A stretch of 64,000 nt of DNA from Arthrobacter sp. cf158. GTDB taxonomy: Bacteria; Actinomycetota; Actinomycetes; Actinomycetales; Micrococcaceae. The stretch is taken from contig NZ_FNNR01000004.1 of NCBI RefSeq assembly GCF_900106835.1, positions 62,001 through 126,000 on the forward strand, written 5' to 3'. Positions 1 to 8,583 of this stretch are shown in pieces (the stretch's first letter is position 1; each line of letters starts with the position of its first letter). A program made the translations under genes and the position numbers. The notes under the pieces were generated by a model. That model was not told the origin of the DNA. It ran no database searches and saw nothing but the letters and a program-made list of their open reading frames with translations.

Positions 1-21
1 GTGGCTCAGCCGAAGGTGGGC

Positions 22-795
22 CTAGTCTTCGCCCAGCGTGATCGTGTGCAGGAAGGCGGCGTCGTTGAGCACGTTGTCCGGAAGGTCGTCCTCCACAAAT
101 TCCAGCATGATGTCCATGTCCTTGCCATTGCCCCGCAGGACATCGGTAACGGTCTGCCACAGCAGCTTCCGGTTCCGCAGCGGAAAGCGCTCGGCCTCGG
201 GCCCCCACGAGAAACAGTGCACGCCCATGACATGCGGGAGGACGTGGTGGAGCGAGTCCAGTGCTTGCTGATCGGAAAGCCCGACGGCGGGCTGCCAGTA
301 AGTGCCGACGTTGGCGTGGTTAACCCGGTTCAAGAGGTCCAGGGTGGTAGCAGGAGAGTCGGTGAGGGTGTTCCCGTGATACTCGAAAGCGATGGCGATT
401 CCGCGTTCGGCAGCCCGATCGGCAATGCGACGGGTGTCCTTCACCACTGCGTCCCAGTGTTCCCGGCTGGCGCCAGCCGAACCGAGTTCCCCGGCCCATA
501 CCCTGATCCTTGGGGCGCCAAGCGGGGTGGCGAGGTCCAGGACGCGGCCGAAGTCTCCAAAGGCGCCGCAGCGGTAGTACGAGCCGAGGGATAGGACCGT
601 CAGCCCAGCGGCTTGCGTGGCGCTCTTGGCGTGCGCGGCTGATTCAGCATCGCTGACGTGGACGTCAGTGCCCCATTCGATGCCAGCCAGGCCGGCGTCC
701 GAGGAAATGCGGACGACGTCGTCAATCCCGCGTGATCGCAGGGTGACGGAACAAATGCCGGGCGTGAGGTCAGCCGGAGTGGTGAGGTCGATCAT
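22..795 (-). CDS. Sugar phosphate isomerase/epimerase (TIM barrel, AP-endonuclease-2 family)
   Basis: The 257-residue protein has the pattern of the xylose-isomerase-like TIM barrel family. Visible elements are an N-terminal strand with GICSVTLRSRG, an early GIEWG segment, and a mid-protein IAFEYHGNTL segment whose Glu and His are typical of the metal site. A C-terminal LEFVEDD strand supplies a further acidic residue. Members isomerise or epimerise sugars or sugar phosphates; the substrate cannot be read here. It starts at ATG and stands alone, with only a decayed gene upstream. A LacI-like half-palindrome lies just before the start, so sugar-responsive control is possible. Family call is firm; substrate unknown. 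Confidence 0.8.
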   Translation of the reverse strand: MIDLTTPADLTPGICSVTLRSRGIDDVVRISSDAGLAGIEWGTDVHVSDAESAAHAKSATQAAGLTVLSLGSYYRCGAFGDFGRVLDLATPLGAPRIRVWAGELGSAGASREHWDAVVKDTRRIADRAAERGIAIAFEYHGNTLTDSPATTLDLLNRVNHANVGTYWQPAVGLSDQQALDSLHHVLPHVMGVHCFSWGPEAERFPLRNRKLLWQTVTDVLRGNGKDMDIMLEFVEDDLPDNVLNDAAFLHTITLGED

Positions 796-812
796 GCTTC
801 ACAGGATACCGG

Positions 813-824
813 GAATGCGCTTAC
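813..824. promoter_or_regulatory. Candidate LacI-type operator before the sugar isomerase
   Basis: The sequence GAATGCGCTTAC (GTAAGCGCATTC on the minus strand) lies 18 bp upstream of the minus-strand start at 795. It differs by one base from GTAAGCGCTTTC at 53037 and by two from GTAAACGCTTTC at 52962. LacI-family operators are usually imperfect palindromes centred on CG, as here. A single imperfect site is weak evidence. Confidence 0.3.
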
Positions 825-870
825 CCGGTAAGGGTGTATCGTCTGTTGAACACAAATGAACGCTACTGGT

Positions 871-1118
871 TTACAGAGCTATCCAGTATCGACGGATCGG
901 CTCGGTCACTCCCAGCTCCGGCGGGAAACTCTGGGGCGGGCGGACACTCTCCAGCGCGCCGCCGCAAGCTTCGATGGTGCGGGCTGAGGCGGGGTTGGAT
1001 TCTTTGCACGTCACCAAGACGCGCTCCAATCCGAGGGTGCGCCCTCCTGGAGGGCGCCTCTGAGGGCCAGCTTGGCCAGGCTCCGGCCCCCTGGCGCTGG
1101 GCCTGATTCCATTGGGTG
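871..1118 (-). pseudogene. Remnant of a GNAT acetyltransferase (5'-truncated, frameshifted)
   Basis: On the minus strand two adjacent frames carry consecutive pieces of a GNAT C-terminal half. The first frame reads GGRSLAKLALRGAL (acetyl-CoA-loop helix). The next frame then continues VLVTCKESNPASARTIEACG and ends IRRYWIAL before a TAA at 871-873. This is the usual order of a GNAT strand-helix-strand end, so a frameshift has split it near 1045. The N-terminal half is absent: the region up to the ArsR gene at 1138 is too short to hold it. It is a decayed gene; the former substrate is unknown. Confidence 0.6.
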
Positions 1119-1137
1119 AGCGTATTACGGCCGTGAA

Positions 1138-1476
1138 TCACGCCTCTGAGGAAGGGGCGGCCGGGCGGGTGGTGGTGCGCTTCCGGACCTCACGCAGCAC
1201 TATCTGCTCGGGGCAGACGGTTGACAAGAAGTCGCCGACTGAAAGGGCCAGGCGTTCACCTGCAAGGGAGTACAGGATGCGGTTTGCGTCGCGGCGCTCC
1301 GTGACCAGGCCGGCCTGGCGCAGCACGCTCAAGTGCCGCGAGATGGTGGGACCTGTGGCATTGAACCTCGAAGCGATCTGGCCGGCGGCCAACTCGCCAT
1401 CCTTGAGGTCCTGCAGAATCTGACGCCTGGTGGGGTGCGCAAGTGCGGCGAAGATGTCTGATGCTGTATCTGCCAT
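1138..1476 (-). CDS. ArsR-family transcriptional regulator
   Basis: This 112-residue protein has the single winged helix-turn-helix layout of ArsR/SmtB regulators. It opens with IFAALAHPTRRQILQDL, followed by the recognition helix region PTISRHLSVLRQAGLV and a wing ending RRDANRILYSL. No Cys pair of a classical metal site is visible in the recognition helix, and the only Cys sits near the C-terminus, so the inducer need not be a metal. It is transcribed away from the SDR gene at 1544, and a perfect inverted repeat lies between them. It probably represses itself and that neighbour. Confidence 0.88.
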   Translation of the reverse strand: MADTASDIFAALAHPTRRQILQDLKDGELAAGQIASRFNATGPTISRHLSVLRQAGLVTERRDANRILYSLAGERLALSVGDFLSTVCPEQIVLREVRKRTTTRPAAPSSEA

Positions 1477-1483
1477 GTTTGCA

Positions 1484-1503
1484 ATATAGCACAGTGGCTA
1501 TAT
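1484..1503. promoter_or_regulatory. Inverted repeat, likely ArsR operator
   Basis: ATATAGC, six bases, then GCTATAT form a perfect 7-bp inverted repeat. It lies 8 bp from the ArsR start and 41 bp before the divergent SDR gene. Its size, AT-richness and position fit an ArsR-family operator serving both promoters. The assignment to this ArsR protein is inferred from position. Confidence 0.6.
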
Positions 1504-1543
1504 ACAGTTTAGCTTCATTGCTAATAAGCGAAGGAGCAAGATC

Positions 1544-2476
1544 ATGCGTGTAGCTATCACCGGCGGTACGGGCTTTGTGGGACGTCACCTTGCAGAGCGG
1601 CTCAACAGCGAGGACACTGTCATCGTCTCCAGGCGGACGGGCGTGCAGATCAATGATGTGGATGCCTTGGCGGCTGCCTTCAGTGGCTGTGACGTGGTGG
1701 CTCATTGTGCCGGCATCAATCGGGAAATCGGTGACCAGACCTTCGATCGTGTCCACGTCGACGGCACCCGCGCTGTCATAGAGGCCGCCCGAAGGGCGGG
1801 CGTCCAGCGGATCGTCATGTTGAGCTTCCTCAGGGCCAGGCCCGGCTGCGGTTCGGCCTATCACGAGACCAAGTGGGCTGCCGAGGAACTCCTGCGCCAA
1901 TCCGGCAGTGCCTACACGATCCTCAAATCCGGAATGATCTATGGCCCGGGCGACCATATGGTGGATCACGTAACCAAGGCCGTGCGGACTTTTCCGGTTT
2001 TCGCAACGGTTGGTTACCGGGAGCGGACTGTTCGACCCATACCGGTGGAAGAGGCTGTCAATACCCTGATCGCCGCCCTTGAGGGTCGCGTACCCACCCC
2101 GACGGTCGCTGTTGTCGGAGCCGAAGAGCTTGAACTTGGATCGGCTGTACGCAGGATCGCCCGCGTGGCGGGCAGGCAACCCCTGTTTGTCCCCGTCCCG
2201 GTGTGGGCCATTCGGGTGCTGGCGCGCCTCACGGAGTGGACGATGGTGGTGCCGCTCGTGGCGAAGGCCCAAGCGCAGATGCTCGCTGAAGGGGTCAGCG
2301 AGCCTGCGCCGTTTGCCCCCGGGCTTCCCGATGTCCTCCGTCCGGTGCTTCCTTTCGATGACGAACGAATCCGCGCTGCGCTGCCCGATGGACGATTTGT
2401 CCTCGCGGACCTCCGGCTTGTCAGGTGGTGGACCAGGCGGCGTCGCCTTAACGGGCCGGGCACATCTGGCCACTAG
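1544..2476 (+). CDS. NAD(P)-binding SDR / NDUFA9-like epimerase-family protein
   Basis: The 310-residue protein begins with the Rossmann motif ITGGTGFVGRHL (residues 4-15). It carries the extended-SDR YHETK sequence near residue 106, where Tyr and Lys would be catalytic. The C-terminal part resembles complex-I NDUFA9-type atypical SDRs rather than sugar epimerases. An AGGAG ribosome site lies 9 bp before the ATG. It is divergent from the ArsR gene and presumably under its control. Its last 4 bp overlap the convergent LysR gene. Likely an NAD(P)-dependent oxidoreductase or a nucleotide-sensing protein; substrate unknown. Confidence 0.82.
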   Translation: MRVAITGGTGFVGRHLAERLNSEDTVIVSRRTGVQINDVDALAAAFSGCDVVAHCAGINREIGDQTFDRVHVDGTRAVIEAARRAGVQRIVMLSFLRARPGCGSAYHETKWAAEELLRQSGSAYTILKSGMIYGPGDHMVDHVTKAVRTFPVFATVGYRERTVRPIPVEEAVNTLIAALEGRVPTPTVAVVGAEELELGSAVRRIARVAGRQPLFVPVPVWAIRVLARLTEWTMVVPLVAKAQAQMLAEGVSEPAPFAPGLPDVLRPVLPFDDERIRAALPDGRFVLADLRLVRWWTRRRRLNGPGTSGH

Positions 2477-3327
2477 GTCGATTTACTCAAGGTCCTGCCC
2501 ATGATGGCCTGCGTCAAGGCATCGATCACTTCGGCGTTGGCCAGCGGGTTGCGGATGAGGGTGAAGTCGACGTCCCCCACGGGTGGCAGGCCAAACCGCT
2601 GGGTGATGACTTTCAGGTCCTCGGGAACCAGCGACGCCGGCATCACCGCCACGCCAATGCCTGCCCGGACTGCTGCAAGCACACCACTGATCTGTTTGGT
2701 GCTGCACGTGATCCGCCACGTCCGGCCCTCTGCTTCCAAGGCGTCGATAGCCAGTTTTCGGCTCAGGCTGGGCGCCGGGTAGGCGATGAGCGGGACGGGG
2801 GCGCCGGGCTCCAAAACGGTCTGCTCGACGCCAACCCAGGCGAAGTTGTCGTGCCGGACCACGGTGCCTTCCTTGGCGCCGGCCACCCATTTCACGAATA
2901 CCAGGTCCAGTTGCCCGGCGTTGAGCCGCTTGTAGAGCTGGTCGCTCTGGCTGACCGTGAGCTCCAGGTTGATTTGCGGGTACAGCTGCCGGAACTCGCG
3001 GAGGATCCGGGGGAGGCCCGTAATGGCGAGGTCGTCCGCGGTACCAAAGCGAAGCCGCCCACGCATTGCCGAACCGGAAAAGTAGCGGGCGGCGGAATCG
3101 TGGGCGGCCAGGATGCTGCGGGCAAAGCCGGCCATGGCATCGCCATTATCGGTGAGCCTGACTTCGCGCGTATCGCGGGCTACGAGGACGCGCTTGGCGG
3201 CGGCTTCCAGCTTCCGGACATGCTGGCTGACGGTTGGTTGGGCGAGCCCCAGGCGGTCCGCCGCTTTGGTGAAACTCAACGTTTCGGCCACGGCCAGGAA
3301 GGAGCGGAGCTGGACAGGTTCGAACAC
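2473..3327 (-). CDS. LysR-family transcriptional regulator
   Basis: The 284-residue protein starts with the LysR winged helix: FLAVAETLSFTKAADRLGLAQPTVSQHVRKLE, spanning roughly residues 9-41 (quoted here in parts: SFTKAADRL, QPTVSQHVRKLE). A LysR substrate-binding domain follows, with the RLRFGTADDLA hinge near residue 90 and a RAGIGVAVMPASLV segment near residue 220. It is divergent from the MFS transporter at 3506, the usual arrangement of a LysR regulator and its target. A perfect T-N11-A palindrome lies between them. The ligand is unknown. Confidence 0.9.
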   Translation of the reverse strand: MFEPVQLRSFLAVAETLSFTKAADRLGLAQPTVSQHVRKLEAAAKRVLVARDTREVRLTDNGDAMAGFARSILAAHDSAARYFSGSAMRGRLRFGTADDLAITGLPRILREFRQLYPQINLELTVSQSDQLYKRLNAGQLDLVFVKWVAGAKEGTVVRHDNFAWVGVEQTVLEPGAPVPLIAYPAPSLSRKLAIDALEAEGRTWRITCSTKQISGVLAAVRAGIGVAVMPASLVPEDLKVITQRFGLPPVGDVDFTLIRNPLANAEVIDALTQAIMGRTLSKST

Positions 3328-3398
3328 GAAACTCCTCAGGCGCAGGTCAGCGCCGGGCCGAGGTACTGCGCCGCTTCCCCTCGTGCTGCAAGCAGCTC

Positions 3399-3413
3399 AT
3401 TGCGTTCCGCAAT
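3399..3413. promoter_or_regulatory. LysR-type T-N11-A operator
   Basis: ATTGCG, three bases, CGCAAT is a perfect 6-bp inverted repeat that contains the T-N11-A pattern of LysR-family sites. It lies between the divergent LysR (start 3327) and MFS (start 3506) genes, where such an activator/repressor normally binds. Confidence 0.55.
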
Positions 3414-3505
3414 GCTAGTTATAGGCGCAATACGCTTCCATAATTGCTGCTGGCAACCATAGCGTTAAACGCATCCCACCGAAACTCTCGATCCGAGGAC
3501 TACTT

Positions 3506-4891
3506 TTGGCACCCCCACCGCCTGCAGCGGCAAACGTCAGCCAGCCCGTCATTGATTCCCTCTCCGCACCTCAGCCCGCGGACACCGTCACCCAGCCACT
3601 CGCCGTCGTGAGTGAAAAGCTGCCCTGGCGGCATACCTTCATCTCCCTGAAGGTGCCCAACTTCAGGATCTTCGCTCTGGGCCACTTCATCGCGGTGATC
3701 GCCATCTGGATGCAGCGCATCGCCCAGGACTGGATGGTGCTCCAGCTGTCCGGTTCCGTCACCGCCGTCGGAATTACGGTGGCGCTGCAGTTCATGCCGT
3801 CGCTTTTCCTTGGCCCCTGGGGCGGAATGATCGCCGACCGCTTCGCCAAGCGAAAGATCCTCATCATCTGCCAATCCGCGGCGGCTGTGCTGGCCGCAGT
3901 GTTGGCAGTGCTCTCCCTGAGTGGTCGCGTTGAAGTGTGGCACGTTTACGTCATTGCCTTGGTCCTGGGCTTCGTGACAGTTCTGGACCAGCCGGCCCGG
4001 CAAGTGTTCGTCAACGAACTCGTGGGCCCCAAGTACCTGCGGAACGCCATCAGCGTGAACTCCACCACCTTCCAGCTCGGCGGCCTGATTGGGCCCGCCC
4101 TTGCCGGTGTGCTGCTCACCGCAGTGGGTGCCGGCTGGGCCTTCGCCGCCAACGCGGTGGCATGCTGCTCCACGGTGGCCATGCTGCTGATTCTCCGCAA
4201 GGACCAGCTGCACCTTAGCCAGCCGACTCCCCGCAAGAAGGGAATGCTGCGCGAAGGTCTCAATTACGCGCTCAGCAAGCCCACCATCTACTGGCCATGG
4301 TTAATGGCCGGCTTCGTGGCAGTTTTCGCCATGAGCTTGCCCGTGCTGCTGGCCGCCTTCGCGGACCACGTGTACGACGCCGGTGCCGGAGGCTACGGCC
4401 TGCTGAACGCGATGGTTGCGCTCGGTGCACTGACCGGCGCGGTGGCGTCCACCCGCCGTCGTCAGTTGCGGTTGCGCTCAGTAGTGACGTCCGCCGGGTT
4501 GTATGGCCTGATGCTCTGCGTATCCTCGCTCATGCCGTCCATGGTGTGGTTCAGCGTCACCATGGTCCTGGCCGGCTTCTGGTGCCTCATGTTCCTCACG
4601 GCAGCAAACCAAATGGTGCAGACCAGTTCCAACATGAGCATCCGCGGCCGCGTCATGAGCCTCTACTTGGTGGTGCTCATCGGTGGCCAGGCGATCGGCG
4701 GTCCCATGATGGGGTGGCTGGCCGAGCACCTGGGTCCGCACCTGGCCATCCTGGTGTCCGGCGGTGTGCCGGCCATCGCAGCTGCGGTAGTCGCCGTCGT
4801 TCTGGCCCGTAAGTCTTCCCTGCACCTCAAGGTGGACCTGCGTGACCGGCGCCGGGTGCTGCGGATTGTGGACCGGGCACAGGCAGCCTAA
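3506..4891 (+). CDS. MFS exporter (EntS/MFS_3-like)
   Basis: The 461-residue protein has about 12 hydrophobic helices. It has the MFS loop GGMIADRFAKRKILI between helices 2 and 3 and a proline-rich cytoplasmic N-terminus. The later ADHVYDAGAGGYGLL and SNMSIRGRVMSLY segments resemble enterobactin-exporter-like (MFS_3) drug or metabolite exporters. The start is TTG at 3506, chosen because GAGGA sits 7 bp upstream; no ATG is better placed. It is divergent from a LysR regulator that probably controls it. The substrate is not readable. Confidence 0.85.
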   Translation: MAPPPPAAANVSQPVIDSLSAPQPADTVTQPLAVVSEKLPWRHTFISLKVPNFRIFALGHFIAVIAIWMQRIAQDWMVLQLSGSVTAVGITVALQFMPSLFLGPWGGMIADRFAKRKILIICQSAAAVLAAVLAVLSLSGRVEVWHVYVIALVLGFVTVLDQPARQVFVNELVGPKYLRNAISVNSTTFQLGGLIGPALAGVLLTAVGAGWAFAANAVACCSTVAMLLILRKDQLHLSQPTPRKKGMLREGLNYALSKPTIYWPWLMAGFVAVFAMSLPVLLAAFADHVYDAGAGGYGLLNAMVALGALTGAVASTRRRQLRLRSVVTSAGLYGLMLCVSSLMPSMVWFSVTMVLAGFWCLMFLTAANQMVQTSSNMSIRGRVMSLYLVVLIGGQAIGGPMMGWLAEHLGPHLAILVSGGVPAIAAAVVAVVLARKSSLHLKVDLRDRRRVLRIVDRAQAA

Positions 4892-4908
4892 GTCACCGGC
4901 AGCTTAGG

Positions 4909-5961
4909 TCACCGGCCCCGGTGTGGGGCCTGGGCTCCCGCGCCGGAGCAACGCCAGAGTGTCCACGCGGTGGCGGCCCGGAACCTGCCCGCAGGTTCGC
5001 GAAGCGAGTAACCCAGTTCGCGTTCCAACCACTCCACCCGCTGTTGAAGGGTGGAGTGGTGAACATGCAGCCCCACAGCGGCGGACCGCACGCTCTGGTG
5101 CCCAACCACTTGGTAGATGGTGGCCGGAACCCAAGGATGCGATTGACGCAGTCTTTCGACCGTCTGGGCGTCCGCTGCGCCCGTGAGGTCAGCCTTGCCC
5201 ACCACCTCCGCCAACACTACAAGGTCGCCAAGGTCCTCGAACCGGACCTGGTGGGGGCCTCCAGCGCTTTCGTCAACAGCGAGGCTGAGCGCCCTCGCCG
5301 CGTTCAACCACGCCTCAGGCACATCACCGCCTCTGGCATGGGCCAGGCCAGCCCTTGAGCCCGGCGCAAGGACGTCGTCCACGGTGGCGTGGCCTGGCAG
5401 CAGCAACGCCCAACTTGCGCCGATGAGTGCGCGAGGTCCGGACGTGGGCGGATGGGAGGCCGGGGCGGCTACCACCAAGGGTGCCTCGCCCACACCCAGG
5501 CTCCGGAGAGCGGCCCTGCGTTCATCCCCGGACACGTGCCGGTCACAGGCGATTCTCACGGCAGCCGCGGAGTCAGGCCGCTGGTGCCCGGCACCGCGGA
5601 GCAGTGGTCGCAGACCATGGGCGCAGCGCTCAAGGATCAACTGATCCAGCGGTCCAGGATCGCTGGAACGCTCCAGCCAAACAGTCGCGGCGCGGTTTTG
5701 GTCAACCAGGATGCGCGGCCAGCTGCTGGCCAGTTCCGCCGGTATATCCGGCAACGCCGATCCTGTCGATGCGACGCGTGACGCCAACCCTTGGGCCGCA
5801 TCCCGTAGGCCAACCGAACAATCGGCAAGTGCGGCTGCAGCCCTCAGAAAGGAGATGGCTGGGGCACGTTGATCAGAGAGGGCGTCGAAATGCGCGATGA
5901 CCCGCAAAGCACTGGCAGCATCGCCATCGGTGACTGCAAGACGACCGATAAGTTCTCTCAT
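4909..5961 (-). CDS. PucR-like transcriptional regulator (C-terminal HTH_30)
   Basis: The 350-residue protein ends with the PucR/CdaR-type helix-turn-helix. The visible parts are VVGHQSVRSAAVGLHVHHSTLQ followed by RVEWLERELGYSL (near residues 285-325), the signature of regulators that read purine, sugar-acid or aromatic signals. The N-terminal two thirds are divergent and lack an obvious GGDEF-like or GAF module. A GGAG site lies 5 bp before the ATG. It lies downstream of, and on the same strand as, the HSL-type hydrolase, separated by a hairpin. It may regulate that hydrolase, which is only inference. Confidence 0.75.
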   Translation of the reverse strand: MRELIGRLAVTDGDAASALRVIAHFDALSDQRAPAISFLRAAAALADCSVGLRDAAQGLASRVASTGSALPDIPAELASSWPRILVDQNRAATVWLERSSDPGPLDQLILERCAHGLRPLLRGAGHQRPDSAAAVRIACDRHVSGDERRAALRSLGVGEAPLVVAAPASHPPTSGPRALIGASWALLLPGHATVDDVLAPGSRAGLAHARGGDVPEAWLNAARALSLAVDESAGGPHQVRFEDLGDLVVLAEVVGKADLTGAADAQTVERLRQSHPWVPATIYQVVGHQSVRSAAVGLHVHHSTLQQRVEWLERELGYSLREPAGRFRAATAWTLWRCSGAGAQAPHRGR

Positions 5962-6019
5962 CCGGGCTCCTCACGTCACCAACCCCATGATTTTCCATTG
6001 AATCACGGAGCACAGTGAA

Positions 6020-6055
6020 CGGCTCCGTCCCTGTCCGCAGCAGGGGACGGAGCCG
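6020..6055 (-). terminator. Hairpin between hydrolase and PucR-like gene
   Basis: CGGCTCCGTCCC and GGGACGGAGCCG form a 12-bp perfect stem separated by 12 bases. It lies just after the minus-strand hydrolase gene. No U-tract follows, so it is a terminator-like hairpin rather than a canonical intrinsic terminator. Confidence 0.5.
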
Positions 6056-6078
6056 GTTAAGTCACCGCACTGTGTAAG

Positions 6079-7086
6079 TCACCGCGCTGTGGCCATGCTT
6101 CCGGCGGTCAGTGCACGCCGGAAGTAGTTGTCCCGCACCCATGTTGCAGCCTGACTCACAGCGGCGTGCGGGGCAAGCCCGTCAAAGCCGTGGAATCCGC
6201 CACCCCACATATGGAAAGAGACGTCCACGCCGGCCCGGGCCAGGCGTCGAGCGTAGTCGAGTGCTTCGTCACGGAATGACTCAACTGCCCCCACATCGAT
6301 AAACGTCGAGGGGAGCCCCGAAGGGTCCTCCACCCGGGCCGGGGCGGCATAGGGTGAAACCCCAGGGCCGCCGCGTCGCTCGCCGAGCAAGGCGGTCCAC
6401 CCGAACAGGTTGTCATTCCTGTCCCAGATGCCTTCGCCCTCCAGCATCCTGCTGCTGGGTGTCTGAAGCCGGTCATCGAGCATGGGACACACCAGGATCT
6501 GGTGGGTAAGTGTCGGGTACCCGCGGTCCCGGGCCATGAGCGCAGTTCCTGCCGCCAGCCCGCCGCCAGCGCTTTCTCCGGTGATCAGGATCTGCCCAGG
6601 ATCGATCGAGAGCTGTTCCGAGTGCTCGGCCACCCAAACCAGTCCCGCATAACAATCGTTTACCGGTGCAGGGTCCGGAGCCTCCGGAGCCAGTCGGTAG
6701 TCCACCGAGACCACCACGGCCAGCCCTTCAGCAACGTATGGCAGGAGGCCGGAGACGGTGGTGCGGGGTGAGCCCACCACCATTCCGCCGCCGTGGGTGT
6801 GATAAATCGCAGGCCATGCTCCCGTGCCGGAAGACGGGCGGAGCACCAGCAAAGGTACATCGGGTTCGCCATCCCCGCGCTGAACCGATACGTCCTCCAC
6901 TGTTACCTTGCCGCCGACCGTCAGATCGGCCGTGCCAAATGCCCCGGTCTCCACTGCGGTGCGGAAGGCTTCGCGCATCTGGGGCAACGTCTCAACGGTC
7001 AGGGGAGGTTGTGCTTGCCTGAGTCCTATAAGGGCATCTGCCAACTCAGGATCGAACGGGGGCCGCGGCGGGGTGTCGTGAAACAT
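6079..7086 (-). CDS. Alpha/beta hydrolase, HSL (hormone-sensitive-lipase) family esterase
   Basis: The 335-residue protein has both hallmarks of the HSL family. These are the oxyanion motif HTHGGGMVVG (near residues 94-103) and the nucleophile elbow ITGESAGGGLA, with Ser near residue 168. A late Asp-containing strand and the C-terminal FHGFDG give the His of the triad. Such enzymes hydrolyse short acyl esters in the cytoplasm; no signal peptide is visible. GGAG lies 8 bp before the ATG. The native substrate is unknown. Confidence 0.87.
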   Translation of the reverse strand: MFHDTPPRPPFDPELADALIGLRQAQPPLTVETLPQMREAFRTAVETGAFGTADLTVGGKVTVEDVSVQRGDGEPDVPLLVLRPSSGTGAWPAIYHTHGGGMVVGSPRTTVSGLLPYVAEGLAVVVSVDYRLAPEAPDPAPVNDCYAGLVWVAEHSEQLSIDPGQILITGESAGGGLAAGTALMARDRGYPTLTHQILVCPMLDDRLQTPSSRMLEGEGIWDRNDNLFGWTALLGERRGGPGVSPYAAPARVEDPSGLPSTFIDVGAVESFRDEALDYARRLARAGVDVSFHMWGGGFHGFDGLAPHAAVSQAATWVRDNYFRRALTAGSMATAR

Positions 7087-7207
7087 TTTCGTGACTCCAT
7101 TGTCTGTGGAAGGTCACACAAGTCTCGCAGCCACGATGTCTGCCCAACACCCGCCAACCGCAGGCCAATTGACCCAATTACCCGCCGAATGGCGGTGGGC
7201 CACGTTC

Positions 7208-8374
7208 TCAGATGCGCGCTGTTGCCGCCAAATGCGGGTACTCCGCGGAACGGCCCTGGAACTGCAGGATGTCCGGGTTGCGGATCACGCCGTCGCGGAT
7301 TTCGATGGCGCGGGAGATGGTCTCGTTGGCATCCCAACCGGCCGGTCCCGCCACCACGGTTTCCAGGAAAGGAAGCAGGGCCTCGCTGATTTCCCAGCTG
7401 GCCGAGTTCCACAGGTAGGACGGGCTGTGGTCCACGGCGTAGTAATTGACGTGCCCGCCCACTCGGAACATGGGCTCATCAAAAGTAGTTGTCCGGGCCC
7501 AGCTGAACCCCATGCCCTCGTCGCAGGAAACGTCCACGATTAAGCTGTCCGGCTTGAAGTCCGTCAGGTCCTCCGTCCGAAGATATGTCAGCGGAGCATT
7601 CGGGTCCTGCAGGGTGCAATTGACCACGATGTCCGCCGCCGCGAGGAACGGTGCCAACGGCTTGCGCCCGTTGTTGGTGATGACTTCGCTGAGATAAGGG
7701 GCATTGCTGTCGTGGTCGAACTGCACGATCCGCACCGAGTGGATGGGGGATCCGACGGCGGCGACGCCCCGATTGGTCAGGACCTGGACATCGTGGACAC
7801 CGTGGGCGTTCAGAGCCGTGACGGCACCGCGGGCAGTGGCCCCGAAACCAATCACCACTGCGCTGAGCCTGCGTCCGTAGTCGCCGGTTGAACCGGTCAG
7901 AGCCAGCGCGTGCAGCACGGAGCAATACCCGGCGAGCTCATTGTTCTTATGGAAGACATGGAGTCCGAAGCCGCCGTCTCCGGCCCAGTGGTTCATGGCC
8001 TCAAAGGCGATCAGCGTGAGCTTCTTGTCGATGGCCAATTGGGTGATGGCCCGGTCCTGCACACAGTGCGGCCAGCCCCACAAGGTTTGGCCGTCGCGGA
8101 GTTCGGCGAGGTCCTGGGCCTGCGGCTTGGGCAGGAGGATGACGTCACTGGTGGCGATCAGCTCCTGGCGCGTGCCAAGACCACCTGCCAGCGATTCAAG
8201 TGTGCTGTCCGCGACGCCGAAGCGCTCGCCGTAGCCCAACTCGAAACGCAGCTGCCGGCGCACGTCCGGGGCGATGCGCTCCAAGTGCTGCGGATGAATC
8301 GGCAGGCGCTGTTCGTTGGGTTTCAGCGAGGAAGCCAGGACGCCTATGCTCTGCCGGCCAGTTGGCACGGTCAC
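7208..8374 (-). CDS. N5-(carboxyethyl)ornithine synthase / alanine-dehydrogenase-like oxidoreductase
   Basis: The 388-residue protein belongs to the alanine dehydrogenase/PNT superfamily. The N-terminus (IGVLASSLKPNEQRLPIHP) matches the substrate-domain start, and a Rossmann motif VVIGFGATARGAV lies near residue 172. The segments HCVQDRAITQ and VDVSCDEGMGFSWAR are characteristic of the carboxyethylornithine-synthase-like branch. It would perform NAD(P)H-dependent reductive condensation or amino-acid dehydrogenation; the exact substrate is uncertain. The GTG start overlaps the stop of the upstream small gene (GTGA), so the two are translationally coupled. Confidence 0.8.
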   Translation of the reverse strand: MTVPTGRQSIGVLASSLKPNEQRLPIHPQHLERIAPDVRRQLRFELGYGERFGVADSTLESLAGGLGTRQELIATSDVILLPKPQAQDLAELRDGQTLWGWPHCVQDRAITQLAIDKKLTLIAFEAMNHWAGDGGFGLHVFHKNNELAGYCSVLHALALTGSTGDYGRRLSAVVIGFGATARGAVTALNAHGVHDVQVLTNRGVAAVGSPIHSVRIVQFDHDSNAPYLSEVITNNGRKPLAPFLAAADIVVNCTLQDPNAPLTYLRTEDLTDFKPDSLIVDVSCDEGMGFSWARTTTFDEPMFRVGGHVNYYAVDHSPSYLWNSASWEISEALLPFLETVVAGPAGWDANETISRAIEIRDGVIRNPDILQFQGRSAEYPHLAATARI

Positions 8375-8505
8375 TTCTTGTTGCCGGTAGAGGGCTTTGC
8401 GGCCTCGGCGGCGGAGGACTCGGAAGCCCGCTTATCCGCACGTTTTTCCTTGATGGATTTACTGGATTTCTTCGATGCGGTTTGGCGCGGTGATTTGTCG
8501 CCCAT
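8371..8505 (-). CDS. Small basic conserved protein, 44 residues
   Basis: The peptide begins MGDKSPRQTASKKSSKSIKE and continues Lys/Arg/Ala-rich to GNKK. This start was preferred over one 48 bp upstream because AGGGAG lies 6 bp before it. It has no membrane segment and is probably disordered. I recognise the pattern as a short basic protein common in actinobacteria, without known function. Its stop overlaps the GTG of the alanine-dehydrogenase-like gene, so both are one transcription and translation unit. Confidence 0.75.
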   Translation of the reverse strand: MGDKSPRQTASKKSSKSIKEKRADKRASESSAAEAAKPSTGNKK

Positions 8506-8583
8506 GATGGCTCCCTTAGAGCGGAGTCGACATGACTCCTGACTCCTGACCATACACCTCCCCGGGAGAGGCAGTGGCAGGGG

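Noticed and set aside
1256..2473. 405-residue minus-strand open frame over the SDR gene
   Set aside because: It is a high-GC shadow antisense to the SDR gene and crosses the ArsR gene and its operator; no family motif is present.
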